DNA of 64,000 nt from Prorocentrum cordatum (taxonomy: Eukaryota; Sar; Dinophyceae; Prorocentrales; Prorocentraceae), in the NCBI GenBank assembly GCA_963575745.1, contig CAUYUJ010015748.1, positions 5,001 through 69,000 of the forward strand, read 5' to 3'. A program made the translations under genes and the position numbers. The notes under the pieces were generated by a model. That model saw nothing but the letters and a program-made list of their open reading frames with translations. It searched no databases and had not been told where the DNA came from. The first letter of the stretch is position 1, and each line of letters begins with the position of its first letter. Of this stretch, positions 1 to 11,050 are shown piece by piece.

Positions 1-502
1 CGGCTGGCTATGGCGAGCAAGGGGCACACGGAGGGAGGGAAGGCGGGGCGGGGGTGGGGGAGCCGGCGCGTCGGTGGAGACGCCAGGGGCGACCGGGCGC
101 AGGCTCGGACGAGCTCGTGATGAGCCCGCCGCAGCCCCAGCACTGTGCCTTGAAAGACCTGGCCATCCTCCAAGAGCATGGCGCTCCGCCAGCCCAAGCA
201 CACAGAAAATGCAAGGGTACCCTCCCACGAATGCACAAGAACGTCAAGCAAACACGAAGAACATTAGGGTACCCTCCTCGCACCGACCTCGATCTCATAC
301 CGCGGTCCGACTTTACGAACTGGCCTAGAGGACTCCGGGGACTCCTGGGCACAGTGGCTAAATGCAGGAGGTGTGGGGTGATGAAGGCGGCGGGGGGTGA
401 TGAGGAGATCGAAAGCTGAGCACTGCCAGCGCTCAGAGGGAGCGATGTTCAGAAGCAGGGGGCACATGACGAAACGTAAGGCCATACTGGGCAGCAGGGG
501 GC
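1..502. other. No gene recognised
   Basis: Mixed-composition DNA with short G-rich runs. If the DUF1810 gene is read correctly, this lies downstream of its last recognised exon, so a terminal exon could be here or further left. I found no convincing match to the usual DUF1810 C-terminus in the minus frames. Confidence 0.4.
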
Positions 503-543
503 CTCCGCCGCTCTCTGCCAGCGCGAAGAGCGTCATGCATGAC
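503..543 (-). CDS. DUF1810 gene, candidate exon 4
   Basis: The 3' splice site is CAG before position 543. The exon opens with one base that completes a split codon, then encodes SCMTLFALAESGG, matching the conserved family segment SSMTLFA. Joined to the AG ending of exon 3 the split codon becomes AGG (Arg), so the phase agrees. The 3' edge is a guess: a GC donor fits after position 503, but the open frame runs on. Family members normally have about eight more residues, with a PDD motif, before MTLF, so a microexon may lie in the preceding intron. The usual 25-30 C-terminal residues were not found. This is the weakest of the four exons because it is so short. Confidence 0.55.
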
Positions 544-597
544 CTGGTGAACGGCAGCGGGCATCTGCAGCTGACAGAGGCGGCAGGAAACATGAAT

Positions 598-905
598 GAC
601 GATGATGATGGTGCTGCTGATGATGACTCTGACGATGATGATGATGCCGATTCTTATTATGATGATGCTGACTCTGATGATAATGATGATGATGCTGATG
701 ATGCTGCTGCTGATGATGATCATGATCATGATCATCAGCAGCTGACAGAGGCGGCAGGAAACATGAGCTGATGATAATGATGCTGATGGTGGTGACGATG
801 ATGAGGATGATGATGCTGCTGATGATGCTGATGATGCTGCTGCTGATAATGATGATGATGATGCTGATGATGAGGAGGGAGATGAGGAGGAGGCGGAGGA
901 GAGTG
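598..905. repeat. Compound GAT/GCT trinucleotide array with a duplicated spacer
   Basis: Two imperfect GAT-type arrays (about 598-735 and 765-905) each follow a copy of the same spacer, CTGACAGAGGCGGCAGGAAA, at about 572 and 745. The copy-array-copy-array layout suggests unequal exchange. Acidic or Ser/Ile-rich readings across it are low-complexity artefacts. Confidence 0.9.
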
Positions 906-1340
906 TTAGCAGGATCAAGCGACGGCAGGGGAGGAAAGGCGGCCATTGGCAAGGGGCAACAATACGAACAGACGCCATGCACACGCTCAGACGTCCTGGC
1001 TGTCATGCTATCGGTGGGCTCCGCGTGGCTCGGGCGAGTGCACCGGGCATAACGTCACCCCGCGGCAGGTCAACCCGCTTGCATCCCACGATTTCAGCTC
1101 CGCAGATCAGCTATGCTTCACCCTATGCAGCTCAGCGACAGCGCAGTGGTGACTCCATACCCTCAGGCCCAATGGGGAGCACAACGCTGTGAAACCTGCT
1201 GGACTGGTGTCTTGTGCTCTTTGTGCCGCCTGATCTTCCCAACCATCCTGTGGCGCTGGGCCCTCGCTTTGAATCAACAGTGCGCCCGCGTTCGTCTCCC
1301 TTCTCCTCCTCGCCCCGATCCACCTCTCATCCATCTCAGC
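906..1340. other. No gene recognised
   Basis: Unique-looking GC-rich DNA between two trinucleotide arrays. No family match was seen in any frame. Confidence 0.4.
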
Positions 1341-1343
1341 AGC

Positions 1344-1407
1344 ATCATGCTCATCGTCATCGCCTTCACCCTCCTCATCACCCTCCTCCTCCTCCTCCTC
1401 CTCCTCC

Positions 1408-1443
<36 letters not shown>

Positions 1444-1572
1444 GCATCAGCATCAGCGTCATCATCATCATCATCATCATCAGCATCATCATCATCAGCA
1501 TCAGCATCAGCATCAACATCATAATCAACAATATCGTCATCGTCATCCTCATCGTCATCGTCGTTATCGTCG

Positions 1573-1604
<32 letters not shown>

Positions 1605-1950
1605 GTCATCAGCATCATCATCATGATCATCATCATCATCGTCATCATCATCATCGTCGTCATCAGCATAACCATCATCATCGTCACCAACATGATCATC
1701 ATCATCACCATCATCACCATCATCACCATCATCATGATCATCATGATCATCATGATCATCATGATCATCATGATCATCATGATCATCATGATCATCATGA
1801 TCATCATGATCATCATGATGATGATGATGATGATGATGATGATCATGATCATGATCATCATCATCATCATCAGCATCAGCATCAGCATCAGCATCAGCAT
1901 CAGCATCATCATCATCATCATCATTATCACCTAGTCGTCATCATCACCAT
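1344..1950. repeat. ATC/CAT trinucleotide array with a 9-bp subarray
   Basis: About 600 bp of CAT/ATC repeats with CAG and CGT variants. At 1732-1820 the unit becomes the 9-mer CATGATCAT, which is self-complementary around TGATCA. Reading frames give only His, Ile or Met runs. Confidence 0.95.
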
Positions 1951-1989
1951 GATCATCCTGATCACCGTGTCGCCGAACCGCTCACGCGC

Positions 1990-2992
1990 TTCGCCGCCCC
2001 AGAAGGAATTCCACCGAGGCCCCTGGGGATGGGGCCGCATGCGGGTTACCCGACCATCCCGGCAAAACCCTCACACGTGTGGTGACCCCGCAGGGAGCTC
2101 CATCGAAACCCGCAGGGTGTGGTGCCGCATGCGGCCTCCCGACAATTCTGGCACACCCTCACTCATTCGTTGCCCAATTGGGAGCTCCACCGAAGCCCCC
2201 AGGGGCTGGTGCCGTACGCAGTCCCCCAGCCACTTCTGCACACACCTCACACGCCCCGTGGCCCATAGGGAGCTCCACCAAAGCCCCCAGGATGTGGTGC
2301 GGCACGCGGCCCCGCGACCGTTTCGGCACACCCTTACACGTTTCGTGGCCCCAAAGGGAGCTCCACCGGAGCTTCCAGGTGGTTGCCGCATGCGCCCCCT
2401 GGCCATTTCCGCACACCTCTTCGTGGCCCCATAAGGAGCTCCACCGAAACCCTGTGGGGGTGGCGATGTACGCGACACCCGGACCACTTCGGCACACCCT
2501 CACATGTTCCGTAACCTCACAGAAAGCTCCGCCGAAGCCCCCAAGGGGTGGTGCCGCACGTGGTTCTCCCAGACATTTCTGCACACCTCTCACACGTGTC
2601 GTGTCCCATGCGAGGCTACACCGAAGCCCCCACGGGGTGGTGCCGCATTCGGTCCCCCGACCATTTCGGCAAACACCTGAACGTTTCTGGGTCCCAATGG
2701 GACCTCCGCCAGAACCTCCAGGTGGTTGCCGCATGTGCCCCCCGGCACACGCCTCATACGTGTCGTGGCCCCGCAGGGAGCTCCACCGAAGCCCCCAAGG
2801 GGTGGCGCCGCATGTGGTTTCCCTAGACATTTCTGCAAACCCCTCGCACGTGTCGTGTCACATGGGGAGCTCTTCCGAAGCCCCCACGGGGTGGTGCCGC
2901 ATTCGGTTCCCCATCCATTTCGGCAAATACCTCAATGTTTCTTGGCCCCAGGGGAGCTCTACCGGAGCCCCCAGGTTGTTGCCGCATGCGGC
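1990..2992 (+). repeat. 87-bp minisatellite, first block
   Basis: About eleven imperfect units of roughly 87 bp. Each carries GGGAGCTCCACCGAAGCCCC, a GCCGCATGCGG core and a CATTTCGGCACACC segment. Unit starts are near 2093, 2180, 2267 and 2357. The block stops inside a unit just after GCCGCATGCGGC and resumes at 4426. Confidence 0.92.
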
Positions 2993-3002
2993 ATGGGGGT
3001 GG

Positions 3003-3132
3003 TCTCGCCGGCGCTGGTTTCGCTGGGCTGGTTTCGCTGGCGGCTGATTTCGCTGGGGCTGGTTTCGCTGGGGCTGGCTTCGCAAAGGCAAGTTTCGCCG
3101 ACGGCTGGTTCGCCGGTTCGCCGGGGCGCTGG
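3003..3132 (+). repeat. GCTGGTTTCGC repeat, left arm of a composite insertion
   Basis: About eight degenerate copies of a 13-20 bp unit, GCTGGTTTCGCTGG. The same unit recurs inverted at 4330-4425, so these two blocks bracket the composite satellite between them. Confidence 0.85.
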
Positions 3133-3140
3133 TATACCGG

Positions 3141-3217
3141 CGTCGTCGTCGTTGTGGTTGCCGTTATCGTCGACGTCGCCGCCGCCGGCGCCGGCGCCGG
3201 CTCCGGCGCCAGCGCCA

Positions 3218-3268
<51 letters not shown>

Positions 3269-3269
3269 G
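3141..3269 (+). repeat. GTC trinucleotide tract
   Basis: Mostly pure GTC repeats with a short GCC-rich interruption. It is mirrored by a GAC tract at 4112-4318, the reverse complement, on the other side of the G-rich core. Confidence 0.95.
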
Positions 3270-4110
3270 GCGGGCCCCTAACTGGCGGGACCTTCGCGCG
3301 GGTCGGGTGGGCGGGTCGGCCAGCGGGACCCCAACGGGCGGTTCGGGCGGGGGGGCCCCGGCCCTAACAGGACGGTCGGGCGGGTGGGACATGAAAGCGG
3401 GCGGGCTTGCTAGAATGTGGACGGCCGGGGCCCTAACGGGCGGGTCGGGCGGGGGGGCCCAAACGGACGGGTCGGGCGGGCGAGACATGAAAGTCAGGGG
3501 GCGGGTTTGCCAGAACGCAAACGAAAGGGATCCTAACGGGACGGTCAACCGGTCGGGACCCTAACGGGCGGGTCGGGCGTTCGGGACCCTAACGGGCGGG
3601 TCGGGCGGGCAGGACCCAAACAAGCGGGTCGGGCGGGCGGGACATTAAAGCGAGCGGGCGGGCTTGCCAGTGCGCGAGCGTACTGGACCCAAATGGGCGG
3701 GTCGGGCGGGTTGGACCCTAACGGGCGGGTCGGGCGGGCGGAATCCTGATAACGGGCGGGTCGGGCGGGTGGAGCATCAAAGCGGGCGGGCTTGCCAGCA
3801 CGCCAACGGGCGGGACCCTAACGGGCGGGTCGGGCGGGCGGGACCCCAACGTGCGGGTCGGGCGGGACCCTAGCGGGCGGGTCGCGCGGCCCGGACCCTA
3901 ACGGGCGGGTCGGCCGGGCGGGACCCTGAAGTGCGGGTCGGGCGGGACCCTGGCGGGCGGGTCGGGCGGGCGGCATCCTAATGACACGCGAGTCGGGCAG
4001 GCGGAAATCTAACGGGCGGGTTGGGTGGTCGGGACCTAAAGAGCGGGTCGGGCGGGCGGGGCAGTAAAGCGGGCGGGGGGGCTTGCCGGCACGCGAGCGT
4101 ACTGGACCCG
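3270..4110 (+). repeat. G-rich about 28-bp minisatellite with quadruplex potential
   Basis: Roughly 25-30 variants built from GGGCGGGTCGGGCGGGCGGG followed by ACCCTAAC or AC-CATGAAAGC variants. Almost every unit has five closely spaced GGG runs on the plus strand, the pattern expected to form a G-quadruplex. CCCTAAC resembles a telomere unit, but the spacing is not telomeric. A longer variant unit with GCTTGCCAG recurs about every 240-300 bp. Confidence 0.9.
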
Positions 4111-4111
4111 A

Positions 4112-4318
4112 ACGACGAGGAGGAGGACGAGGACGATGACGACGACGACGAGGACGAGGACGAGGACGAGGATGTGGACGAGGACGAGGACCACGACGAC
4201 GACCACGACCACGACCACGACGACAACGGCGACGACGACGACGACGACCACGACGACGACGAAGACGACGACGACGACGGCGAACGACGATAGCGAACGA
4301 CGATAGCGAACGACGACT
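4112..4318 (+). repeat. GAC/GAG trinucleotide tract
   Basis: GAC-type repeats with GAG and CAC variants, ending in three GCGAACGACGAT units. It is the inverted partner of the GTC tract at 3141-3269. Confidence 0.95.
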
Positions 4319-4329
4319 GCGGCGACGGG

Positions 4330-4425
4330 CGGGTTGGCGAAACCAGGCGTCGGCGAAGCCAGCAGGCAGGTCGGCGAAACCAGCGCCAGCGACACCAGCC
4401 GTCGGCGAAACCAGCCGTCGCCCGG
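4330..4425 (-). repeat. GCTGGTTTCGC repeat, right (inverted) arm
   Basis: About six copies of GGCGAAACCAGC, the reverse complement of the unit at 3003-3132. The right edge joins the resumed 87-bp minisatellite. Confidence 0.85.
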
Positions 4426-4600
4426 CGTGCGCCCCCGGACCACTTCGGCACGCCTCTCAAACGCTGTGTGGTCTCATAGGCAGCTCCACCGAAGCCTCCA
4501 GGGGGTGGTGTTGCATGCGCCCCCCCAGCAAATCTCGGCACATCTCTCGCACGCTTCGAGGCTCCAGGGGGGGGGCTCATCCCAATTCGCGGCGCATTGC
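4426..4600 (+). repeat. 87-bp minisatellite, resumed
   Basis: Two further units in the same orientation and apparently the same phase as the block ending at 2992. The inner satellites therefore look inserted into a single unit. Confidence 0.85.
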
Positions 4601-5138
4601 CTGTGAGAAGAGGGTATATCTTGCGCTGCTCGCATCTGCTTTGAAAGGGTCCTTCGCCAAACTATGTACCTCTTTTGTCTCTCGGGTCCCACCGTAATTC
4701 TATGGTCTACCGTGTGGGGGGGGATCGCGCAACCAGCGACAAAAGCACCTTGGGGGGGGCCCTCTGACTGCTGGCCGCTGGACCAGACATGCCTCCAGGA
4801 CGGCCCCAAGAGGCTCCGAAGAGGGCCTCAAGAGCCCAACAATGCCTGGCATGGCCCCACGATGCCTTTAAGATGGGCCACGAGAACGCCGATACGCCAC
4901 CGAATGCAACAACCATTGGACAATCTTGCTTGTCAACGCTCTTTGCATATCCCATGTTCGGCCTCTTGGGTGTCCCAAGATCGCGTCAAGACGGCCCCCA
5001 GAGCTGAAAATATGGCCCGATATTGACGTACGATGCCTCCAAAAGGACTCCATATGCCGCCAATATCGCACAGGATTGCCCAGTAAGGCTCCAAGAGCTC
5101 CGAGATTGGCCACGATGCCTCAAAACTTTGGCCCAGAT
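4601..5138. other. No gene; weak CCAAGA-type repeats
   Basis: Contains loose copies of CCCCAAGAGGCTCC-like words near 4800-4850 and 5085-5105, the motif that forms long arrays at 23-25, 29.7-30.2 and 36 kb. No coding signal recognised. Confidence 0.5.
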
Positions 5139-5700
5139 GAGGAGGAGGAGGAGGAGGAGGAGGAGGAGGAGGAGGAGGTGGCTTGCACCTGGGGTTGCGC
5201 CATCCACCGGTTGCGCCTTAGGCTGCGCGATGCATGGGTTCTGCCACACTTCATCCACGGGTTGCGCCCTCCACGGGTTGCCCCGTTGCGCCATGTATTG
5301 TGCTGTCTGAGGATGGCGCCACACATTGCGCGATCCAACACCAGACTTAAGGGAACTGCCCAGATGCCCTCGCGCTGTGAACAAAATCACGACGGCAAGT
5401 TTTTCGCTGTGGTCGGATAAGGCGATCCGTAGAATGCGCCATGGGTTGTGCCACTGGTGTCGCCATCCATGGGTTGCGCCATAGGTTGCAGCAGAAGTTA
5501 CGCACTCGTAGACCGAGAACTGAGCGGCCTGCCATTCGGTTACGCCATCGGTTGCGCATTTCGCGGTTGAGGAAAAAAAACGGCCTACCGTTGCGCCATC
5601 GGTTGCGCAATCGGCAGCCGATGATATGCCATGGGTTGCGCCATAGGTTGCGCACAAGGCGGCCGAAAATAAAGCGGCATACTGACGGATGCGACCAAAA
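5139..5700 (+). repeat. GAG tract followed by a GGTTGCGCCAT minisatellite
   Basis: A GAG tract (5139-5177) is followed by about 500 bp of imperfect repeats of GGTTGCGCCAT, often in the form CCATGGGTTGCGCCAT. Spacing is irregular (11-45 bp), so it is a degenerate minisatellite. Confidence 0.85.
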
Positions 5701-5795
5701 CCAATCAAAATTGAGTCGCGATCAACATGTTCTGGGAACGGCCGGACAGGAACTAGTTAAAATGATCTCAGCACAACGCTCTAATGGCAGCAAAC

Positions 5796-5945
5796 GATGC
5801 GTGGGCCCCAGAGGTCTGGACCACTTCCCTGGGGCCGTTTTTTCGTCCCGAGTCGTTTCTTGACAGTCCCGAGGCCCGGCGAGGGCTCCCGGGAGGCCGA
5901 AATCAGCCCCAAACCGCCTGCTCCAATTTTGTCGGAACGTCGGAG
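5796..5945 (+). repeat. Dispersed repeat family A, copy 1
   Basis: Begins GATGCGTGGGCCCCAGAGGT and continues with TCTGGACCACTTCCCT, a TTTTTCG..CCCG segment, a GTCCCGAGGCCCGGCGAGGG segment and CTCCAATTTTGTCG. The same order of blocks occurs at 9278, 25531, 26098 (inverted), 27326, 34658, 34990, 35161 and 38141. No coding frame is conserved. It could be a SINE, a MITE or a satellite monomer. Confidence 0.85.
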
Positions 5946-7224
5946 AGCGCGATTCCTGAATAATCTGTGCGGACATATCAAGCGAAACGGCTGTCGGACA
6001 GGACGATCTCGGCGTGCGTCCCCGGGCATCCCGTTGCCCCTGCGGGACTCTTCGTATTTTTTATTTTCGAAACCTCAATACAGCTCTAGCGAAACGCGAT
6101 TGAGGAAACACATCAGGACTTCCGCAACTCAGACAAGCACCTCTGTTGCATTCACTCGGCGGCGAGCCCGGGGGGAAGGGGAAGGGGCGGGCCTTCTCAG
6201 GCGCCTCGAACGCCCCCAGCCTTCCGAGAAGCTTTCTAAGCCTCCCCCGGAAGGCGCATAACGCTTCTCAGAAGGCCGAAGGGCTCCTGAGAGAGCCCCG
6301 CCGTCTTCTGAGAAGGCCCTTCTCCTTCTCACTCCCCCCCCCCATCGCTCGCCGCCGATCCACTCCAGGCCCCTGCGCAGAACCTGGCGCCCTCGAAGCT
6401 CGGCGCGCCTCCAGCGGCGTGGCACGCGCGCGGCCCGCCGAGAGGCCCAAGCGGGCGGCAGCAGACGCACACCGTGCCGCCACCGTGCCTCTGGGCACGG
6501 AGGCACGGTGGCGGGCGTGCCCTCGGGTCCTTCCCTCGATCCTCTACGCCCCCAGGGAGGCCCCCAGGAGGCCCCCAAGGAGGCCCCAAAGGGGCCCCAA
6601 GCGACACCCCCAAGAGGGCCCGAAGCGGCTGCGTATCATCATCCTCAAGCGAACACTTTGTTGTCCAATGCGTAAGGCCACGACCCGGCCGCTGAGCTCT
6701 CGATCTCTCCTGGATTTGGCGTGTGGGCGATGCTCCACGTGCGAGCTGCCTGGTGCCCATCGCAGTGACGTCAGGCCAAGAACCAACGACTGTGTCGAGC
6801 TGACGCCCAAACCCACCAAAAGCAGACAGGGAGCAAGAAGAGCAGGAGGGGGAGAACGGACAGGATGATCAAGAGGACGATGAGGGCGAAGAGAAGAGCG
6901 AGCGGGAGGACGAGAACGAAGAGGAGAACAACAAGGGGAAGGACGAGTACCGATGCCCAGAACAAGTAGCCCTGTCAGAGTGGCACCGGCATAATGGCTT
7001 CACCAAGGGACACAACAAGCACCCGCACACGTAAAAAGAGCTGCGACTTCAACTTGACGTCGTCTGGCCATCCGAAGATCTCGGCCGCCGTCCTCCAATA
7101 TGATAATGTCTATATTGTGAACATGATGCTCAGACCGCACATTTACCGTGAACACAACATCGGCACAACCATGTCCGCTTTTATGCATGTGTTCCAAGCG
7201 TTTGTGTCAGCATGAGATCAGGCA
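5946..7224. other. GC-rich stretch with repeats, no gene
   Basis: Holds a block at 6159-6240 (GGCGGCGAGCCCGGGGGGAA and GGGCCTTCTCAGGC) that recurs at 38339-38405, and CCCCCAAGAGGCCCC-like words at 6545-6635. The rest is unassigned. No protein family was recognised. Confidence 0.5.
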
Positions 7225-7305
7225 GGAATATGGTCGAGGATCGAGAGAAGGAGACGCAACATAAAGGAATGTGGTCGAGGATCGAGAGAAGGAGACGCAA
7301 CATAA
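7225..7305 (+). repeat. 41-bp tandem duplication
   Basis: Two nearly identical 41-bp copies containing GTCGAGGATCGAGAGAAGG, starting at 7225 and 7266. Confidence 0.95.
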
Positions 7306-7569
7306 TGATGCAGAGGGATGGGCGGACGGCGGGAATAATGAGAACCCTGCTCCTTCATCGCTCTTCATCTCTCCAATCTCTTCCTCCTCCCTCCCTCCAC
7401 CCTCTTCCGCCCTCACAATCGACCCCTGGGCGCGCCCCACAATGCGTTCCAACGATGAGTTCGATGCGGATGTAGCCAGGCGCTTCGCCATAAATTCCCT
7501 TACCAATCAGGAACACTGGACTTGAACTTTGAAAAGGGTTACACGGGCGGAAAGGGGATGTTTCCATAA

Positions 7570-9190
7570 TGGGGCTTCCGCACCAACGCCGTGCACGTTC
7601 GTCTGAAACAAATGACATGGACGGAAGTTCGGTTGTTTTCAATGTGGGTCACTTGCCTGACCGTCGGGGTGTTGACCTAGGGAAACCTAAATAATGAACG
7701 AGGCCCCGATTTTTCTTAAGTTAGACTTCGACTTCCTACCGGGAACGTAAGAAGCATCTGAGACAACCTGTAAAACAATCAAGGAACACCGAACCCCTCC
7801 CCAACGAAAAGGGTTCCCTTTTCAACGCCCCGACTGTAGTTCCGTGCGTACTCGCCTTCAGCATCGGCAACACATGGTCGTTTTCAAAATGGAGCTCTCG
7901 CCTGGGCGCGGCACACATCCGACTTAAACGTGAACCATTACAAAGATGGAACGCAATTATTTTCCAACGCGCGGTACACCTTCGCCTTTACTATCAACAA
8001 CAACAATGCTTGAAGGTTGGTTGTTTCCCCCAGAAGCGGTCTCTACCCCTCGCGCCTCGCACATTCGTCCCAACTACGCGTAACCGTTACAAGGCTGGTG
8101 GGACGGTTTTAACATGTGGCCCGCGGATGTAAGGGAGGTCGAGGGGAAACTTGGCCTGTCGTCTCAGCGCAACGCACATTTGCCTTCAAACCCAACAACA
8201 CTTGCAACGATGGAGGAGTGGTGGTGTTCATTAAGGGCACCTGGCCCCACCACCGCGCACATTCGTCGTACAAACGCACAACGCTTACATGGACTGGGGG
8301 GCGTTGTTAAGATGGTGCTCCCGCCTTGGCGCCGCGTGCACTTGTATGTAGGGTGTTTCCTTTTCAAGATAAGGCTCTCGTGTCAGCGACGTACACAATC
8401 GTCTGCAAAGTCTGCAGAAGTGGCACGGATGGGAAAGAGGCCATTGTCAAAATATACCTCTAACCCCAATGTCGGGCACATTGGACCTCAAATCCTGCAG
8501 TCGTAGCAGGGGTGGAAGAGGTGGTGGTTTTCAAAAGCTGGGTCTCTCGATCCAACGCCTCGCACAATCACCACAAACGTTGGCAACATGTGCAAACATG
8601 GAGGTCGGGTCTTTTTCAAACTGGGACTCTCGTCCAAGCTTCTCATACATTCATTTCAAACGTTTGCAAAATGGTCGGAAGACTGTTCCTGAGCAAAACA
8701 TGGTCCTCGCCCAGGACTTCTCTAAAACTGTAAAACAAAAGCTTGAACATATGTGACAACTGCGCGGGTCGTGACCATTCGTCTTGAAGCTGGGGTTTTC
8801 GTTCGAAGCTTCCCCACACCTCATGGACAGAAATGCAACTATGTGCACTAAGTACACAACGGTGGAACGGTCCTTTTGCAAAAGGTTGACCTCGTGCACA
8901 CCTCGATAATACCTGTTCGCTTTCATGCTGGCTCGCTGGAAAAATGCGTTGCAACTCCTTGTCAAACCGGGGTGCTGGTCTTTGAAACGGCGGCTCATGC
9001 AACGTATTGGAAGACTTGCAACGACTTCTGAATGGGAGACTTGGGACGGAAGGGTGTTTGCAAAATCGCTGATGCATCTTCGCTTCACTCTGGTCCTCTT
9101 CGCGTTCGGCAAACATAAGCGACGAGGCTGTTGCGTTTTCCTGGCAGGATAAATGAGAATGTGCACGATAACATCGAGAAACCAATAACA
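7570..9190 (+). repeat. 83-bp repeat family, degenerate array (plus orientation)
   Basis: Some nineteen diverged units of about 83-90 bp with the order: CGCACATTCGT, a CAAACGTTGCAA-like segment, ATGGAGG, then TTTCAAAATGGAGCTCTCGC and GCGCCG. A cleaner inverted array is at 61978-62490 and a degenerate block at 30800-31260. No coding capacity is evident. Confidence 0.75.
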
Positions 9191-9277
9191 ACACTTGAGT
9201 ACAGACTCTGCGGTGGAAGAATTGGAGACGCCCACGAGAGCATAGAGTATTATATCTGCAAGCCCCAACAAGGTAGT

Positions 9278-9458
9278 CAGACATCCGGCTGCTCCAATTT
9301 TTGTCGATGCGTGGGCCCCAGAGGTCTGGACCACTTCCCTAGAGCTGGGTTTTCGCCCGGAATATTTTTGCCGTTTTTCGACGGTCCCGAAGCCTGGCGA
9401 GGGCCCCCGAGGCCGAAAACGACCAAAAACGTCCCGTCCTGATTTTTTTTCGACGCGA
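9278..9458 (+). repeat. Dispersed repeat family A, copy 2
   Basis: Starts CAGACATCCGGCTGCTCCAA and ends in a T-run followed by CGACGCGATCATG. The leading block is the same as the trailing block of other copies, so units can stand in tandem. Confidence 0.88.
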
Positions 9459-9845
9459 TCATGTCAAAGCCCTTGTCGTTTCCCTCCTCTCAAGCGTCGG
9501 TTCCTGCACCCATGTCGGGGCAAGTCCTGGCCGCCCAAGCCTGGACGGCGGACCCGGCCGCGGCGCCGAGACGCCGCCGAGAGGCCCCAAGAGGGATGGA
9601 CAAACGCGTCCACCGTCTATCCTCGACCCTCGGGTCTCGATCCCCCTCCTCCCCTCTCCACCCCCCTCGTGAAGGGGTGGGTGGGGGGGCGGAAGGATGG
9701 GGGTGGGGTCAAGTTAGCCAGCTCGAACGAGCCAGAGGGCTCCGCCCACTCCCACCCGCCCGCCCGCAACATAAGAAGCATGTGCGTCGCGTCCGACGCC
9801 TGTCGCTCATCTTATATCGCGGGCGGCTAAACGTTCAGCGCGCGA
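9459..9845. other. No gene recognised
   Basis: GC-rich DNA with a poly-G-rich patch around 9676-9715. No recognisable coding sequence. Confidence 0.4.
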
Positions 9846-10820
9846 CATGAACTGCGTCCTATTCCTGCCGCGTATTGAGCAACGTCGACGAGAAATAAAA
9901 CCGAACGCGATGTACGCCGCGCCCCGCTCCGGCCTCTCATGTTGCATCGTCGGCGACAACATGTCCCGCGCGCGAAGTGCGCCGCGTCTCGTTCCAGCCA
10001 CGCGTGTTGCGCCGCCAATCGTTTCGCCCCTGCCGCGCATGGAGGAGGGGGAGGAGGAGGAGGAGGAGGAGGAGGAGGAGGAGGAGGAGGAGGAGGAGGA
10101 GGAGGAGGAGGAGGAGGAGGAGGAGGAGGAGGAGGAGGAGGAAGAGGAGGAGAAGGAGGAGGAGGAGGGAGAGAAAGAGAAACTGAAGAGGAAGATGATA
10201 CTGCCTCTTGGGAATTCGCGGGGTGTCCTGGAAGCATTCTGGCATACGCCTGAGGGCCTCTTGGATGTATCTTCCGGGGTGGAACATTGGACCTCTTGGG
10301 GGTCTCCTGAGGCACTTGTTTGAACCGCAATTGCTTGAGGTATTATGACTTGCCGCCCGCCCAGCTCCTCAACCCGACGGGCCGCACCGTCGACGACAAG
10401 AAAGTCAATGTTGACGAGCAGGCGTTCCCGAATGATGTGCGCCGCGTCCCATTCCCGCTGCGCGATTCGCAGCGCCGACGAAGAGAAAATACAGGTTGGC
10501 AAGAAACAGCGTCGACGTTGCAGTGTTTTTTTTTTGCCAGGTAGGACGGGGGGTCCCGCGTAGGGTTGGCCAGGCGTCCGCGCGCGATGTGCGCCGCGTC
10601 CCATTCCTGCTACACTTTTCGCAGCGTCGACGACAAGAAAGTCCATGTTGACACGAATAACGTTGACTTCGTATTGTTTTCTGATGGGTAGGACGCGACC
10701 ACCCCGCTTAGGTTTACCCAAGCGATGTTCATTCCGTGAAATTCCTGCTACACTTTTCGCAACTCGACGACACGTTGGCGACAACAACATTGAGTTTGTG
10801 TTTCTATATGGCAATTAGGG
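9846..10820 (+). repeat. About 140-bp tandem-like repeat split by a GGA tract
   Basis: Units begin near 9910, 10432, 10587 and 10722 with GATGTGCGCCGCGTCCCATT or a close variant, followed by CAGCGTCGACGACAAGAAAG. A GGA tract at 10044-10190 interrupts the block. On the minus strand the unit reads repeatedly as NMDFLVVDAA, probably a by-product of the repeat. Confidence 0.7.
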
Positions 10821-10902
10821 CGGCGGGGTTGCTATCGGCCGGCTAGGTGGGGATGTGGGGGTGTTTAATCCCAGGAAATAAGAATGGGGGTGGATGAGGG
10901 AG

Positions 10903-11030
10903 GGATGGCGATGATGATGATGCTGATGATGATGATGATGCTGCTGCTGTTGTCGATGATCGTGGTGAGGACGATGATGTTGGCGATGATGATGCTGATG
11001 CCGATGATAACGAGTGGGGCCGGGCAGAGG
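10903..11030. repeat. GAT trinucleotide array
   Basis: ATGATG-type repeats with GCT and GTG variants, just beyond the left edge of the LINE. Confidence 0.9.
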
Positions 11031-11033
11031 ATT

Positions 11034-11050
11034 ACGAGGAGGAGGAGGAG
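11034..11050. repeat. Left target-site duplication of the LINE (candidate)
   Basis: ACGAGGAGGAGGAGGAG, identical to 17452-17468. It abuts the LINE's 3' end on this side. The sequence is microsatellite-like, so identity alone is weak; the exact abutment to the leader at the other end is the stronger point. Confidence 0.5.

Noticed and set aside
90-210. Terminal DUF1810 exon on the minus strand (VFQGTVLG)
   Set aside because: Only VF followed by a few hydrophobic residues fits. The family's F-x-G-x-x-D segment is absent, and the phase with exon 4 is undetermined.
1113-2434. Long His-, Ile- or Met-rich open frames over the trinucleotide arrays
   Set aside because: They are simple translations of ATC/CAT repeats, open in several frames and on both strands. 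The same holds for 21460-22140, 31540-32990 and 45490-45945.
1990-2992. CRISPR-like array
   Set aside because: Units vary along their whole length with no constant repeat and unique spacer alternation, and there are no cas genes. It is a minisatellite. The same applies to the 83-, 90- and 117-bp arrays.
3270-4110. Telomere or interstitial telomeric repeat
   Set aside because: CCCTAAC appears, but only once per about 28-bp unit, not as a continuous seven-base repeat.
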